Below, one piece after another: positions 13,630-21,814 of a DNA stretch of 33,244 nucleotides. The position numbers and the translations under genes were made by a program. The notes beneath the pieces were generated by a model, which saw only the letters and a program-made list of their open reading frames with translations, was not told where the DNA came from and ran no database searches. This stretch comes from CAYNYI01 sp964401455 (GTDB lineage: Bacteria > Fibrobacterota > OXYB2-FULL-49-7 > CAYNYI01), in contig CAYNYI010000017.1 in assembly GCA_964401455.1 (NCBI GenBank), forward strand, positions 1 to 33,244. The letters are read 5' to 3'. The first letter of the stretch is position 1. Each line of letters begins with the position of its first letter.

Positions 13630-13702
13630 GGGGCATTAGCTCAGTTGGTAGAGCGCGTCGTTCGCAATGACGAGGCCAGCGGTTCAACTCCGCTATGCTC
13701 CA
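13630..13702 (+). tRNA. tRNA-Ala (anticodon CGC)
   Basis: A 73-base tRNA without encoded CCA. The acceptor GGGGCAT (13630-13636) pairs with ATGCTCC (13695-13701), with discriminator A at 13702. The D arm has AGCTCAGTTGGTAGAGC, the anticodon loop T-T-C-G-C-A-A places CGC at 13663-13665, and the T loop is TTCAACT. It reads GCG codons. Seven T residues follow at once. The last eight bases overlap the proposed start of the GGDEF gene at 13695. Confidence 0.97.
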
Positions 13703-15395
13703 TTTTTTTAAGAGGCGCCTTATCCGAATTCTTATATTTTTTTTTGCCGCTCTTATTACAGTCGGGGCTTTCTCCTTTATAATCCGGTATCTGTTATCTG
13801 TTTTTCGACGTTCTTCTGATTCCGATGAAACTACCGCGGTACGCAATGAAATTTCTGAACCGGAGGCTGTCGGCCCGCCCGGGGCGGTTCCTGAAAATAT
13901 CGATTTCCGCTTTCAGCGGGACTTCTTTGCCGATATGGCTATGACTCTTTCCGAGTCGAATACCTTCGATGAACTTCTTAGAAAAACCGTGACGGATGTG
14001 CTTATGAAAAATCTTGAAGCAGGTAACGGCGCTGTTCTATGGTACAGCGCTTCGGAGGAGACGCTTAAATTCAAGGACCTCAAAGGATATCAGAATAAAA
14101 GTCCGTTCGGCATACCCGTCAAGTCATCTCTTGCGGGCAGATGCTTTCGGGGAAGTCAAACTATTGTATTGCCGGATACCGCTAAAAACCAGGATTATAC
14201 AAAGTATGACTTTATGCCGGAAGAACGTAATCTGATTATGATTCCCGTTAAAATGTTCGGGAAAGTTTACGGTATTGTCAGAATATCCAATTATACCGAT
14301 GGCAGAATTCCCGTAGAACTGTGTGAAAAAGCGGTTGAGCTTATGGGCTCTTCGCTTGAACATTTCATATTGTTTGATCAGAATAAAAGGAAAAGGCTGC
14401 TGCATTATACGAGTGAAAAGATCTTTGGGATGATCCAGAAAACCCTCAAGCGCGATGAGATATTCAAAGCTACGGTTGAAGATATACGCAAACTCTTGCG
14501 TGCTGATTCCTGCGCAGTCCTTCGTCTTTCCGGAGCCAGGGTGTTTATTGTCGCTTCTTCCGGGGAGCCTCTTCTGAACGAAGCCGCCGGATCGACAAAT
14601 GAACCTTCGCTCAGGGAAATTTTAAATAAAAGATTGCCGCTCAAAATTACCGACACCCGGAAAGAACGGATTTTTCGCTCCGCTCTCATTCCTCATGGTT
14701 CTTTAATTTATCAGCCTTTAGGTAATTCAAACAGAGAACCCGCGGAAGGAATCGCCGCGGCTATTTCGGAAAGGGTCTTTACCGAATCGGATATGAATAT
14801 CCTCGGCAATATATCCGATCAGTTATTTTTTACTGTGGAAAAAGCCGAATACTTCCGGAGACAGCAGCACATGGCTTCAATTGATGCTTTGACCGGACTT
14901 GCCAATCACAGAGTATTTCAGGAAAATGTGAGGAAAAACTGGGGGCTTTTCCAGAGGTACGGTACGCCGTTTACGATTATTATGGCCGACATTGATAATT
15001 TTAAAAAATTTAATGATACATACGGGCACAGCGCCGGCGATGAAGTCCTCTCATCTGTTTCCGCTGTTGTACGCGGTAATCTCCGAGAAACAGATTCCGC
15101 CTACCGCTACGGAGGCGAGGAAATCACTGTTGTAATGGCCAGCACCGATTTAAAAGACGCGTTGTCTTCAGTCGAAAGGCTCAGAAAAAGAATTGCGGAA
15201 TCTGTTGTCAGGGCCGACGGTCAGGAACTCAGGGTGACGGCCAGCTTCGGTCTTGCCGGTCCCGAAAAAGGGCAGGCCGACATAAAAAAAGTTATCAAGC
15301 ACGCGGATTCGGCCATGTATTTCAGCAAAAATAACGGAAAGAACCGTGTAAGTTATTATCATGATGGAGAAATCAAGGCTTATTCCGGATCCTGA
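13695..15395 (+). CDS. Membrane-anchored GAF-GGDEF diguanylate cyclase
   Basis: Protein of 566 residues. A short basic N-terminus and one membrane helix (about 12-34) are followed by a polar linker, a GAF-like domain (about 80-220), a second GAF-like region (about 240-390) and a C-terminal GGDEF domain. The active-site loop reads Y-G-G-E-E-I, an acceptable GG(D/E)E variant. An inhibitory I-site R-E-T-D sits five residues before it, and D-x-D-N-F-K-K-F-N-D-T-Y-G-H is intact, so it should make cyclic di-GMP and be feedback inhibited. The ATG at 13695 is inside the tRNA-Ala acceptor stem. No other ATG, GTG or TTG occurs in frame before Met81 (13935), which would lose the membrane anchor. The signal sensed is unknown. 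Confidence 0.88.
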   Translation: MLHFFKRRLIRILIFFFAALITVGAFSFIIRYLLSVFRRSSDSDETTAVRNEISEPEAVGPPGAVPENIDFRFQRDFFADMAMTLSESNTFDELLRKTVTDVLMKNLEAGNGAVLWYSASEETLKFKDLKGYQNKSPFGIPVKSSLAGRCFRGSQTIVLPDTAKNQDYTKYDFMPEERNLIMIPVKMFGKVYGIVRISNYTDGRIPVELCEKAVELMGSSLEHFILFDQNKRKRLLHYTSEKIFGMIQKTLKRDEIFKATVEDIRKLLRADSCAVLRLSGARVFIVASSGEPLLNEAAGSTNEPSLREILNKRLPLKITDTRKERIFRSALIPHGSLIYQPLGNSNREPAEGIAAAISERVFTESDMNILGNISDQLFFTVEKAEYFRRQQHMASIDALTGLANHRVFQENVRKNWGLFQRYGTPFTIIMADIDNFKKFNDTYGHSAGDEVLSSVSAVVRGNLRETDSAYRYGGEEITVVMASTDLKDALSSVERLRKRIAESVVRADGQELRVTASFGLAGPEKGQADIKKVIKHADSAMYFSKNNGKNRVSYYHDGEIKAYSGS

Positions 15396-15420
15396 TTCGG
15401 GACTATTTCTTTAAGCCGCT

Positions 15421-15448
15421 TTGTATTTCATGTTATAAATTATATATT
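15421..15448 (+). promoter_or_regulatory. Possible sigma-70 type promoter before pal
   Basis: TTGTAT (15421-15426) and TATATT (15443-15448) are separated by 16 bases in an AT-rich region about 70 bases before the pal start codon. The match is moderate and AT-rich DNA gives many chance matches. Confidence 0.3.
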
Positions 15449-15515
15449 TTATTCCTGATATATAAATATAGGTACCTGCGGGGTACTTGTGAGGCATGAA
15501 AACAAAAGGAGAAAA

Positions 15516-16085
15516 ATGTCAATAACAAAGACAGTACTTGTAGCGGTTTTCGTTTTTTTTGTTCTTGTTCTGCAAAACGGCTGTGGAAAAAAAGCTGTTA
15601 AAAGACCGCCCGGATCTGATCTTCCGCCTGAGGAAGTCGAAGAAGTGAATACGGTTGTCAGCGAACAGGTCGGGGACTCCGCTTTTGATTCCGGCACTTT
15701 GAATGAACGCGAACTGACCGAGGCTGAAATTAATGAAAAAATAAAAAAGACTTTTAAGACTGTTTACTTCGGCTATAATGAATATGACCTTAGTCCTGAA
15801 GCAACGGATATTCTTTCTGACATTGCCTCTTATATGTCTGAACATCAAAACATTACCGTGAGAGTGGAGGGGCATTGTGATGAACGGGGTTCTAATCAGT
15901 ACAATATGGTACTTTCGGAAAAAAGAGGAAACAGCATTAAAGATTATCTTGTCTCCTACGGAATTTCCGATGACCGGGTAACGGTCAAGGCATACGGCGA
16001 GGAAAGACCTGCGGTGAATGCGGAAACCGAAGAAGAGTACGCCCTTAACAGAAGAGCAGAATTTAAAGTCAAGAGGAAGCAATGA
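15516..16085 (+). CDS. pal: Peptidoglycan-associated lipoprotein Pal
   Basis: Protein of 189 residues. A signal peptide ends in V-L-Q-N-G-C with lipidated C23. A flexible linker (about 30-85) leads to an OmpA-like domain with the peptidoglycan-binding stretch V-R-V-E-G-H-C-D-E-R-G-S-x-Q-Y-N and L-N-R-R-A-E. It anchors the outer membrane to the cell wall and is part of the Tol-Pal system, which acts during division. AAAGGAG precedes ATG 15516; the in-frame GTG 15489 would put charged residues before the signal peptide and has no ribosome-binding site. It overlaps cpoB by ATGA. TolQ, TolR, TolA and TolB genes are not in this window. Confidence 0.95.
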   Translation: MSITKTVLVAVFVFFVLVLQNGCGKKAVKRPPGSDLPPEEVEEVNTVVSEQVGDSAFDSGTLNERELTEAEINEKIKKTFKTVYFGYNEYDLSPEATDILSDIASYMSEHQNITVRVEGHCDERGSNQYNMVLSEKRGNSIKDYLVSYGISDDRVTVKAYGEERPAVNAETEEEYALNRRAEFKVKRKQ

Positions 16086-16825
16086 GATTCATTCTACTGT
16101 CTTTACTTTTTTTGTTTCTTATGCAGAACTCCGGATGCCGTTACAGGGTCGTAGATACACTGGAACAGGACGAGCTTAAGCTCAAGATAGAAAATCTGAG
16201 GCGCGATATAGCGCGGCTTGAGAAAAACAATAAAGACAGAAGTGAAGAACAGGAAACAAGAATTAAAGACCTCAAAGCCATTCTCTCATCGGTTTCCGCG
16301 AGGATGGACCGTAAATTTGAGATGATTTACGGGAAACTCGAGGATAACAGGTCTGCTCTTAAAAATTTCAATACTGTCTCTCCGGCGGTTTCCGGTGCCG
16401 TGCCGGATACGGCCGCTCCCTCGGTTTCTTCCGAAGATATCAAGAAACTATTCGATATGGCAAAAGAGGATTTCAGCCAGAGGCAGTTCGACAGAGCCAT
16501 AAATGGGTTCAGGGATATAATTATTAATTATCCTAATTCTGCTTTTGCCGATGACGCTGCCTTCTGGGTCGGCGAGTGTTATTATGCCGGTAAAAAATAT
16601 AATGAAGCTGTAAAAGAGTACAGAAAAGGCATAGATCAGTATAAGGACAGTGATGTCTTGAGCGGGGCGTTTTTCAAGTCGGGCCTGGCATACGGAAAAC
16701 TTGGCAACGAAAGAATGAAAAAGAAAGCCTGGGAAATTTTGATAGAGAGGTTTCCTTCTTCAGAAGAAGCGGTGATCGCAGGCAACCGCATTGAAACTAA
16801 AGGAGAGTCCGGATCTTCGGACTAA
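16082..16825 (+). CDS. cpoB: CpoB/YbgF-like Tol-Pal accessory protein, lipoprotein form
   Basis: Protein of 247 residues. The N-terminal signal ends in M-Q-N-S-G-C with C19 as lipidation site, then a coiled-coil (about 27-75), a Pro/Ala/Ser linker and a TPR domain (about 118-240) with paired helices such as A-I-N-G-F-R-D-I-I-I-N-Y-P-N-S and G-L-A-Y-G-K-L-G-N. This is the CpoB plan: a trimerising coiled-coil and TPRs that link Tol-Pal to cell-wall synthesis at division. E. coli CpoB is periplasmic rather than lipidated, so the lipobox is a difference worth noting. It is translationally coupled to pal. Confidence 0.9.
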   Translation: MRFILLSLLFLFLMQNSGCRYRVVDTLEQDELKLKIENLRRDIARLEKNNKDRSEEQETRIKDLKAILSSVSARMDRKFEMIYGKLEDNRSALKNFNTVSPAVSGAVPDTAAPSVSSEDIKKLFDMAKEDFSQRQFDRAINGFRDIIINYPNSAFADDAAFWVGECYYAGKKYNEAVKEYRKGIDQYKDSDVLSGAFFKSGLAYGKLGNERMKKKAWEILIERFPSSEEAVIAGNRIETKGESGSSD

Positions 16826-16847
16826 TGATTTTATTTGTAAATTTCAC

Positions 16848-16877
16848 TTGACTGAGAACATTATTAAATAGTATCTT
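16848..16877 (+). promoter_or_regulatory. Candidate sigma-70 type promoter for rplM-rpsI
   Basis: TTGACT (16848-16853) and TATCTT (16872-16877) are 18 bases apart, placing transcription start near 16884, about 48 bases before the rplM start. It is the best -35 match in this intergenic region. Confidence 0.5.
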
Positions 16878-16931
16878 ACATCGCGAAATTTCATTTTTTT
16901 GAAGATTTTCACTAAACTACGGGATATTGCT

Positions 16932-17360
16932 GTGAACACATATTCGGTTAAAGCCGCGGAAAAAGATGCGAAATGGCTTGTTGTGGATGCTGAGGACAAG
17001 GTCCTCGGAAGACTGGCGTCGGAAATCGCTTCAGTTTTAAAAGGTAAAAGAAACCCGAAATATACACCTCACATGGATATGGGAGATAACGTTATCGTTG
17101 TGAACGCCGAAAAAGTAAAACTCACCGGTAAAAAGGCAGAGACAAAGACTTATTTCAGGCATTCGACGTATGCCGGCGGCGGAAAAACACGTTCTCTGAG
17201 ACAGGTTATGGAGCGGGATCCTGCCGAGGTGATAAGACACGCGGTAAAGGGAATGCTCCCCAACAACAGTCTCGGAAGAAGTACTTTCCGGAAATTGCAT
17301 GTTTATACCGGCTCAGGGCATCCTCATGTTTCGCAGGCACCCCGGAAGCTTGAAATTTGA
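16932..17360 (+). CDS. rplM: Ribosomal protein L13
   Basis: Large-subunit protein of 142 residues, the same length as E. coli L13, with W-L-V-V-D-A-E-D-K-V-L-G-R-L-A at the N-terminus and V-K-G-M-L-P-N-N-S-L-G-R. GTG 16932 is chosen over TTG 16899: it gives the normal N-terminus N-T-Y-S-V-K-A and the normal length, while the TTG adds 11 residues with no family support. A weak GGGA lies ahead. It is followed after 23 bases by rpsI, its universal partner. Confidence 0.96.
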   Translation: MNTYSVKAAEKDAKWLVVDAEDKVLGRLASEIASVLKGKRNPKYTPHMDMGDNVIVVNAEKVKLTGKKAETKTYFRHSTYAGGGKTRSLRQVMERDPAEVIRHAVKGMLPNNSLGRSTFRKLHVYTGSGHPHVSQAPRKLEI

Positions 17361-17383
17361 GAATATAACTACGGAGGATAAAA

Positions 17384-17770
17384 TTGGACAATATTACCAC
17401 AACTGGTAGAAGAAAGTCGGCAATTGCACGGGTAATACTAAAGCCCGGAAAAGGGGAAAGAACTGTAAACGGAAGGTCCGTTAAGGATTATTTTCCAAAT
17501 CCCGCTGACCGTACCGGTATAGAAGAGCCTTTTGCGATAACCGAAAGCGGTTCGGTTTACGATGCCGACGTTTCGGCGAAGGGCGGAGGATTGTCAGGCC
17601 AGGCAGGCGCGGTTAGGCTGGCTGTTGCCAGAGCGTTGACAGAAGCGAACGCCGAGTTCAGGGCGCCTCTTAAAAAAGCGGGTATGCTTACCCGAGATTC
17701 ACGGGTCGTTGAAAGAAAAAAATACGGACAGCCTGGTGCTCGCAAGAAGTTCCAGTTCTCTAAGCGCTGA
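17384..17770 (+). CDS. rpsI: Ribosomal protein S9
   Basis: Small-subunit protein of 128 residues with the hallmark T-G-R-R-K-S-A-I-A-R near the N-terminus and a basic K-K-Y-G-Q-P-G-A-R-K-K-F-Q-F-S-K-R tail that reaches the P-site tRNA. The start is TTG 17384, with a strong GGAGG 6-7 bases ahead. It is co-transcribed with rplM and followed by a terminator. Confidence 0.97.
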   Translation: MDNITTTGRRKSAIARVILKPGKGERTVNGRSVKDYFPNPADRTGIEEPFAITESGSVYDADVSAKGGGLSGQAGAVRLAVARALTEANAEFRAPLKKAGMLTRDSRVVERKKYGQPGARKKFQFSKR

Positions 17771-17816
17771 TTTCTTAAAAGCTGCCGTATTTTAAATAAT
17801 ACTGAAGGATATCAGT

Positions 17817-17846
17817 TCCACCGCGGTTTGGCCGCGGTGGACTTTT
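17817..17846 (+). terminator. Terminator after rpsI
   Basis: The 10-bp GC-rich stem TCCACCGCGG (17817-17826) pairs with CCGCGGTGGA (17832-17841) across a TTTGG loop, followed by C and four T residues. It separates the rplM-rpsI unit from rpsB, though the short U run may allow partial read-through. Confidence 0.75.
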
Positions 17847-17866
17847 ATTAAATAAATAACGAAACA

Positions 17867-17960
17867 CACCTCCAGACAAGGGCGCTTGTTGCGGTGTCCG
17901 GCAGAAGCCGGATGGACAGGAACCCGGAGGTGGAAGAATTAAACCTTAAATTTCCGGAGG
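17867..17960 (+). promoter_or_regulatory. Structured rpsB leader with anti-Shine-Dalgarno segment
   Basis: CACCTCC (17867-17873) pairs perfectly with GGAGGTG (17926-17932), closing a junction that holds two hairpins: ACAAG/CTTGT around GGCG (17876-17889) and TCCGGC/GCCGGA around AGAA (17897-17912). The CCTCC part could instead pair with the true rpsB ribosome-binding site GGAGG (17956-17960). S2 leaders that mediate feedback control are known in several phyla, so a cis-acting switch sensing S2 is plausible. Whether this matches a described motif was not tested. Confidence 0.6.
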
Positions 17961-17964
17961 GATC

Positions 17965-18897
17965 ATGACTGAAGTCACTCTCAAAAGCCTGCTTGAGGCG
18001 GGCGATCATTTTGGCCATCAGACTAAACGCCGGAATCCAACGAGGGGTCGATTCATCCTTGCCGCACGCCACGGTATTCATCTTATTAATCTTAAAAAAA
18101 CCCTTTCCTGTCTGAATGAAGCAATGAAGGCCGCTAAGGACACCATCGAAAGTGGAAAATCTGTTCGATTTGTCGGTACAAAAAAACAGGCGGCTGATAC
18201 GGTAAGAGAAGAAGCTGAAAGATGTGAAGCGGAATACGTTTCATACCGCTGGCTGGGCGGCATGATGACTAACTTCGATACTATAAAGAAAAGCATAAGA
18301 AACCTCGTCGCTTTTGAAAAAGAAGAAAAAGAAGGTTTTCCCGGCAGGCCCAAAAAAGAAACTGTGGGGATGCTTAAAACAAAAGAAAAGCTTCTGAATG
18401 TACTGGGAGGAATCCGGGATATGCGTCGTCTGCCCGGTATGATCTTTATTGTTGATACCAAAAAAGAGAGAATCGCGGTAACAGAAGCCAGGAAGCTCGG
18501 TATTCCCATTGCCGCTATTATCGACACCAACTGCGACCCTGAACTTATTGATTATCCTATACCGGCCAATGACGATGCCATAAAAACCATTAAGCTTATT
18601 GTTTCGGCAATTGCGGACTCAATAGCGTCGGCGGATAAAAAAGCTGCGGCCAAAGCAAGGCAGGAAGCCGAAGCTGCCCGGGCTAAAAAAGACGACGACA
18701 GAGATAAACGCAGGAAAACTCCCGGGAGAAGGCCAGCGAAGAAGACTGTTAAAAAAGTAGTAAAGAAAAAGGTCGCGAAGAAATCAGAAGATATAAACAC
18801 CGCGAAACCTGCTGAAGAAAATAAAACTGAAGCAGCCCGGAAAGAGAAGCCCGCATCTAAAACTTCAGAAAAAGAAACCGCGGAAAAAGATAAGTAA
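17965..18897 (+). CDS. rpsB: Ribosomal protein S2 with long basic C-terminal extension
   Basis: Small-subunit protein S2. The core (about 1-228) has F-G-H-Q-T-K-R-R-N-P near the start and W-L-G-G-M-M-T-N-F, plus P-I-A-A-I-I-D-T-N-C-D-P and the closing I-P-A-N-D-D-A. A further 80 or so residues (about 229-310) are almost all Lys, Ala, Glu, Arg and Thr, making the protein much longer than the 241 residues in E. coli. The tail is low complexity with no recognisable domain; similar tails occur on S2 in some phyla. Start ATG 17965 has GGAGG 5 bases ahead. First gene of the rpsB-tsf-pyrH-frr run. Confidence 0.96.
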   Translation: MTEVTLKSLLEAGDHFGHQTKRRNPTRGRFILAARHGIHLINLKKTLSCLNEAMKAAKDTIESGKSVRFVGTKKQAADTVREEAERCEAEYVSYRWLGGMMTNFDTIKKSIRNLVAFEKEEKEGFPGRPKKETVGMLKTKEKLLNVLGGIRDMRRLPGMIFIVDTKKERIAVTEARKLGIPIAAIIDTNCDPELIDYPIPANDDAIKTIKLIVSAIADSIASADKKAAAKARQEAEAARAKKDDDRDKRRKTPGRRPAKKTVKKVVKKKVAKKSEDINTAKPAEENKTEAARKEKPASKTSEKETAEKDK

Positions 18898-18929
18898 TCT
18901 GAATCATAAATAATAAGGAGTCATTAATA

Positions 18930-19796
18930 ATGGCGGTAACAGCAAAAACAGTAATGGAGCTCCGTGAAAAAACCGGGGCGGGAATGATGACATGTAAAAA
19001 GGCTCTTCAGGAAACCGGAGGCGATCTGGAACAGGCCTTCGAGTATCTCCGAAAAAAAGGAGTGGAGACTGCCAAGAAAAAATCGGCGCGCACAGCCGAG
19101 GAGGGCGTTGTTAAGGCAAAGGTTGAATCCGGACGCGCGGTCATGCTTGAGGTCGTCTGTGAGACCGACTTTGTAGCAAAAAATGATCAGTTTCAGGAAT
19201 TTACGGATCAGCTTCTTGACATCCTTTACAGAAGCGGAGCTGAAGATCTTGAGGGATTCAAGGCATACTCCGCTGAAGAATTCGGCGGGAAAACCGTTCA
19301 GGAAAAAGTTACTGAAAATATAGCGAACATCGGAGAAAATATTTCAGTGACCAAAATAGCGGTGATTAAATTTGATCCATCATCCGCGAATGTAATTCCC
19401 TATATCCACATGAATGGCAAAATAGGGGTCCTGACCGAGGTCGCTGCCCCATCACCTGATTCAGACGTGGTTATTGCCGCTGCCAAGGACGTAGCCATGC
19501 AGGTTGCGGCCATGAATCCGAAATCACTTAGCGCTGATGAGCTTGACCGGGATTTCGTTGACAAGGAACGGAGTATCCTTCTCGAACAGATGAAAAATGA
19601 TGAGAAAAATAAGAACAAGCCCGAGGAGATACTTAATAAAATAATTGACGGCAGACTTGGAAAGCTATATAAAGAAGTCTGTCTTTTAGAGCAGCCGTTT
19701 GTTAAAGAAAACAAAAAAAGCGTTTCCGAATTTATTAAGGGAAACGGTACAGGAATGGAAATTAAGTCCTTTATAAGGTTTGAAGCCGGAGAATGA
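18930..19796 (+). CDS. tsf: Elongation factor Ts
   Basis: Protein of 288 residues that recycles EF-Tu from GDP to GTP form. The N-terminal domain has L-R-E-K-T-G-A-G-M-M-T-C-K-K-A-L and the core has V-C-E-T-D-F-V-A-K-N-D, which contacts EF-Tu. AAGGAG lies ahead of the ATG. It is 32 bases after rpsB, the near-universal order, and overlaps pyrH by ATGA. Confidence 0.98.
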   Translation: MAVTAKTVMELREKTGAGMMTCKKALQETGGDLEQAFEYLRKKGVETAKKKSARTAEEGVVKAKVESGRAVMLEVVCETDFVAKNDQFQEFTDQLLDILYRSGAEDLEGFKAYSAEEFGGKTVQEKVTENIANIGENISVTKIAVIKFDPSSANVIPYIHMNGKIGVLTEVAAPSPDSDVVIAAAKDVAMQVAAMNPKSLSADELDRDFVDKERSILLEQMKNDEKNKNKPEEILNKIIDGRLGKLYKEVCLLEQPFVKENKKSVSEFIKGNGTGMEIKSFIRFEAGE

Positions 19797-20506
19797 ACGG
19801 GAAATACAACCGGGTCCTCCTGAAACTTTCCGGCGAGGCTCTCGCCGGGAGCCAGGGCTTTGGCATAGCTCCTGAAATGGCTCACGCTGTTGCCGAGGAA
19901 ATCGCAAAGGTAAAAAGAACGGGTGTTGATATCGGGATAGTTATCGGTGGCGGAAACATTTTTCGCGGGCTAAGCGAAAGCGCGAGCGGTATGAGCAGAG
20001 TTTCCGCGGACTATGTCGGGATGCTCGCCACGGTCATGAATTCGGTTGTTCTGCAGAATGTACTTGAGTCAAAAGGGCTGGATACCAGGGTTTTGACCGC
20101 GATAAAGATGGAACAGCTCGCTGAGCCGTATATAAAAAGACGTGCCGTAAGGCATCTTGAAAAAGGACGCGTAATAATTATGGCCGGAGGAACCGGAAAT
20201 CCCTTTTTTACCACCGACACGGCGTCTGCTCTCAGAGCGTCTGAAATAGGCGCCGACCTTTTATTAAAGGCCACAAAGGTGGACGGGGTTTACGATAAGG
20301 ATCCTGTATCAAATCCGGACGCGGTTAAATTCGACAATATAACCTATGAAGAGGCACTAAGCCGGAACTTAAAGGTTATGGACGCGACAGCGATAGCTCT
20401 TTGCTCAGAGAACAATATCCCTGTAAAAGTGTTTAATATGAAAGAAAACGGAAATCTTTTCAAAGTGATATCGGGTGAAAATATCGGAACCAATATGGGG
20501 AGGTAA
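19793..20506 (+). CDS. pyrH: Uridylate kinase
   Basis: UMP kinase of 237 residues, amino-acid-kinase fold. Diagnostic parts are L-K-L-S-G-E-A-L-A-G, V-I-G-G-G-N-I-F-R-G and G-T-G-N-P-F-F-T-T-D-T-A-S-A-L-R, which bind ATP and UMP. It makes UDP for nucleotide and cell-wall precursors. It overlaps tsf by four bases and is followed two bases later by frr. Confidence 0.98.
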   Translation: MNGKYNRVLLKLSGEALAGSQGFGIAPEMAHAVAEEIAKVKRTGVDIGIVIGGGNIFRGLSESASGMSRVSADYVGMLATVMNSVVLQNVLESKGLDTRVLTAIKMEQLAEPYIKRRAVRHLEKGRVIIMAGGTGNPFFTTDTASALRASEIGADLLLKATKVDGVYDKDPVSNPDAVKFDNITYEEALSRNLKVMDATAIALCSENNIPVKVFNMKENGNLFKVISGENIGTNMGR

Positions 20507-20508
20507 TT

Positions 20509-21066
20509 ATGGCGGAGGATTATAAAAAGACGGCGGAAGAAAAAATGAGCAAATCTTATGAGGCTCTGCAGCGTAATCTTTCTCAGGTCCGGACCGGAAG
20601 AGCCAATGCTTCTGTTCTGGACGGGATATCTGTTGAATATTACGGCACGCAGACCCCGCTCAATCAGGTTGCCAGTATTGGTGTGCCAGAAGCAAGACTT
20701 ATAACAATACAGCCATGGGATAAAGGCAGTCTGCCGGCAATAGAAAAAGCCATTATGGCTTCAAATATAGGATTAACACCTTCTAATGACGGAACTTTGA
20801 TTCGTTTAAATGTACCGAAGCTTACAGAAGACAGAAGAAAAGACCTGGTTAAGCATTGTAAAAAGCTTGCTGAAGACGGGAGGGTTTCTGTAAGAAATAA
20901 CAGAAGAGATATTAATGATGCTATTAAAGCCGCGGAGAAAAACGGAGAACTTACTGAGGATGACCGTAAGCAGGCTCTTGATGATGTTCAGACAATAACC
21001 GATTCTTTTATCGCGAAGATCGATAAGACGGCTGAGGAAAAAGAAAAAGAAATACTTGAAGTCTGA
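20509..21066 (+). CDS. frr: Ribosome recycling factor
   Basis: Protein of 185 residues, standard length, with L-S-Q-V-R-T-G-R-A-N near residue 25, Y-Y-G-T-x-T-P-L-N-Q-V-A and the C-terminal coiled-coil ending in E-K-E-K-E-I. With EF-G it splits the post-termination ribosome. GGGAGG lies before the ATG. It closes the translation part of the run; uppS follows after 16 bases. Confidence 0.98.
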   Translation: MAEDYKKTAEEKMSKSYEALQRNLSQVRTGRANASVLDGISVEYYGTQTPLNQVASIGVPEARLITIQPWDKGSLPAIEKAIMASNIGLTPSNDGTLIRLNVPKLTEDRRKDLVKHCKKLAEDGRVSVRNNRRDINDAIKAAEKNGELTEDDRKQALDDVQTITDSFIAKIDKTAEEKEKEILEV

Positions 21067-21082
21067 TGGCTGATCTATTCTC

Positions 21083-21814
21083 ATGATCCCTGGTTATATA
21101 GACAAAAACAGAATTCCCCGGCACATAGCCGTAATAATGGATGGAAACGGGCGCTGGGCCAGAAAAAAAGGCTATAAGCGGGTTTTCGGTCATCGGCAGG
21201 GTACAAAGGCAACCCGGGAAGTTGTAAGAGCGTGCGGAGAAATCGGTGTTGAAGTGCTTACTATTTATGTTTTCTCTTCCGAAAACTGGAAAAGGCCCAA
21301 GACAGAGGTCAACGCTCTCATGATGCTTCTCGAGGAAATGGTTAAGCTTGAAGTACCCGAATTAAACAAAAACAACGTAAAAATGGCAGCCATCGGCGAT
21401 ACCGGACTTCTACCTGAGAAGACCAGAAATGTTCTCATGAAAGGCATTGATGATACTTCCGGTAATACCGGCCTTGTCCTTAATCTTGCCATCAGCTACG
21501 GGGGCAGAAAAGAAATTGTCTCCGCCGCGGTTAAGGCAGCCAAACGCGTTTCTTCCGGAGAACTCTCAGTTGCGGATCTAAATGAGACTGTTTTTTCAGA
21601 AGGCCTTTATACGGCCGGCTATCCTGATCCTGAGCTTCTAATAAGGACCGGGGGGGAGTTTCGTATAAGTAATTTCCTTTTATGGCAGGCGGCCTATTCC
21701 GAGATTGTGATTACAGAAACACTCTGGCCGGACTTTGGGAGAGAGGAACTTTTTAGCGCCATCAAAGATTATCAATCCCGAGAACGCCGTTTCGGGGGGA
21801 TCAGGGAAGACTGA
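21083..21814 (+). CDS. uppS: Undecaprenyl diphosphate synthase
   Basis: Cis-prenyltransferase of 243 residues making the C55 lipid carrier for cell-wall and O-antigen synthesis. The catalytic Asp is D20 in I-M-D-G-N-G-R-W-A; other motifs are F-G-H-R-x-G, F-S-S-E-N-W-K-R-P and R-T-G-G-E-F-R-I-S-N-F-L-L-W-Q. No clear ribosome-binding site is seen, so translation may rely on coupling to frr. Its stop overlaps the start of cdsA (TGATG). Confidence 0.97.
   Translation: MIPGYIDKNRIPRHIAVIMDGNGRWARKKGYKRVFGHRQGTKATREVVRACGEIGVEVLTIYVFSSENWKRPKTEVNALMMLLEEMVKLEVPELNKNNVKMAAIGDTGLLPEKTRNVLMKGIDDTSGNTGLVLNLAISYGGRKEIVSAAVKAAKRVSSGELSVADLNETVFSEGLYTAGYPDPELLIRTGGEFRISNFLLWQAAYSEIVITETLWPDFGREELFSAIKDYQSRERRFGGIRED

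Noticed and set aside
13613..13846. Minus-strand open frame across tRNA-Ala
   Set aside because: It is antisense to the tRNA and to the GGDEF gene, with no supporting motif.
15472..15497. GG-N10-GC sigma-54-like match before pal
   Set aside because: The TT before GC is AG and the surrounding bases fit poorly; a single weak match is not worth a call.
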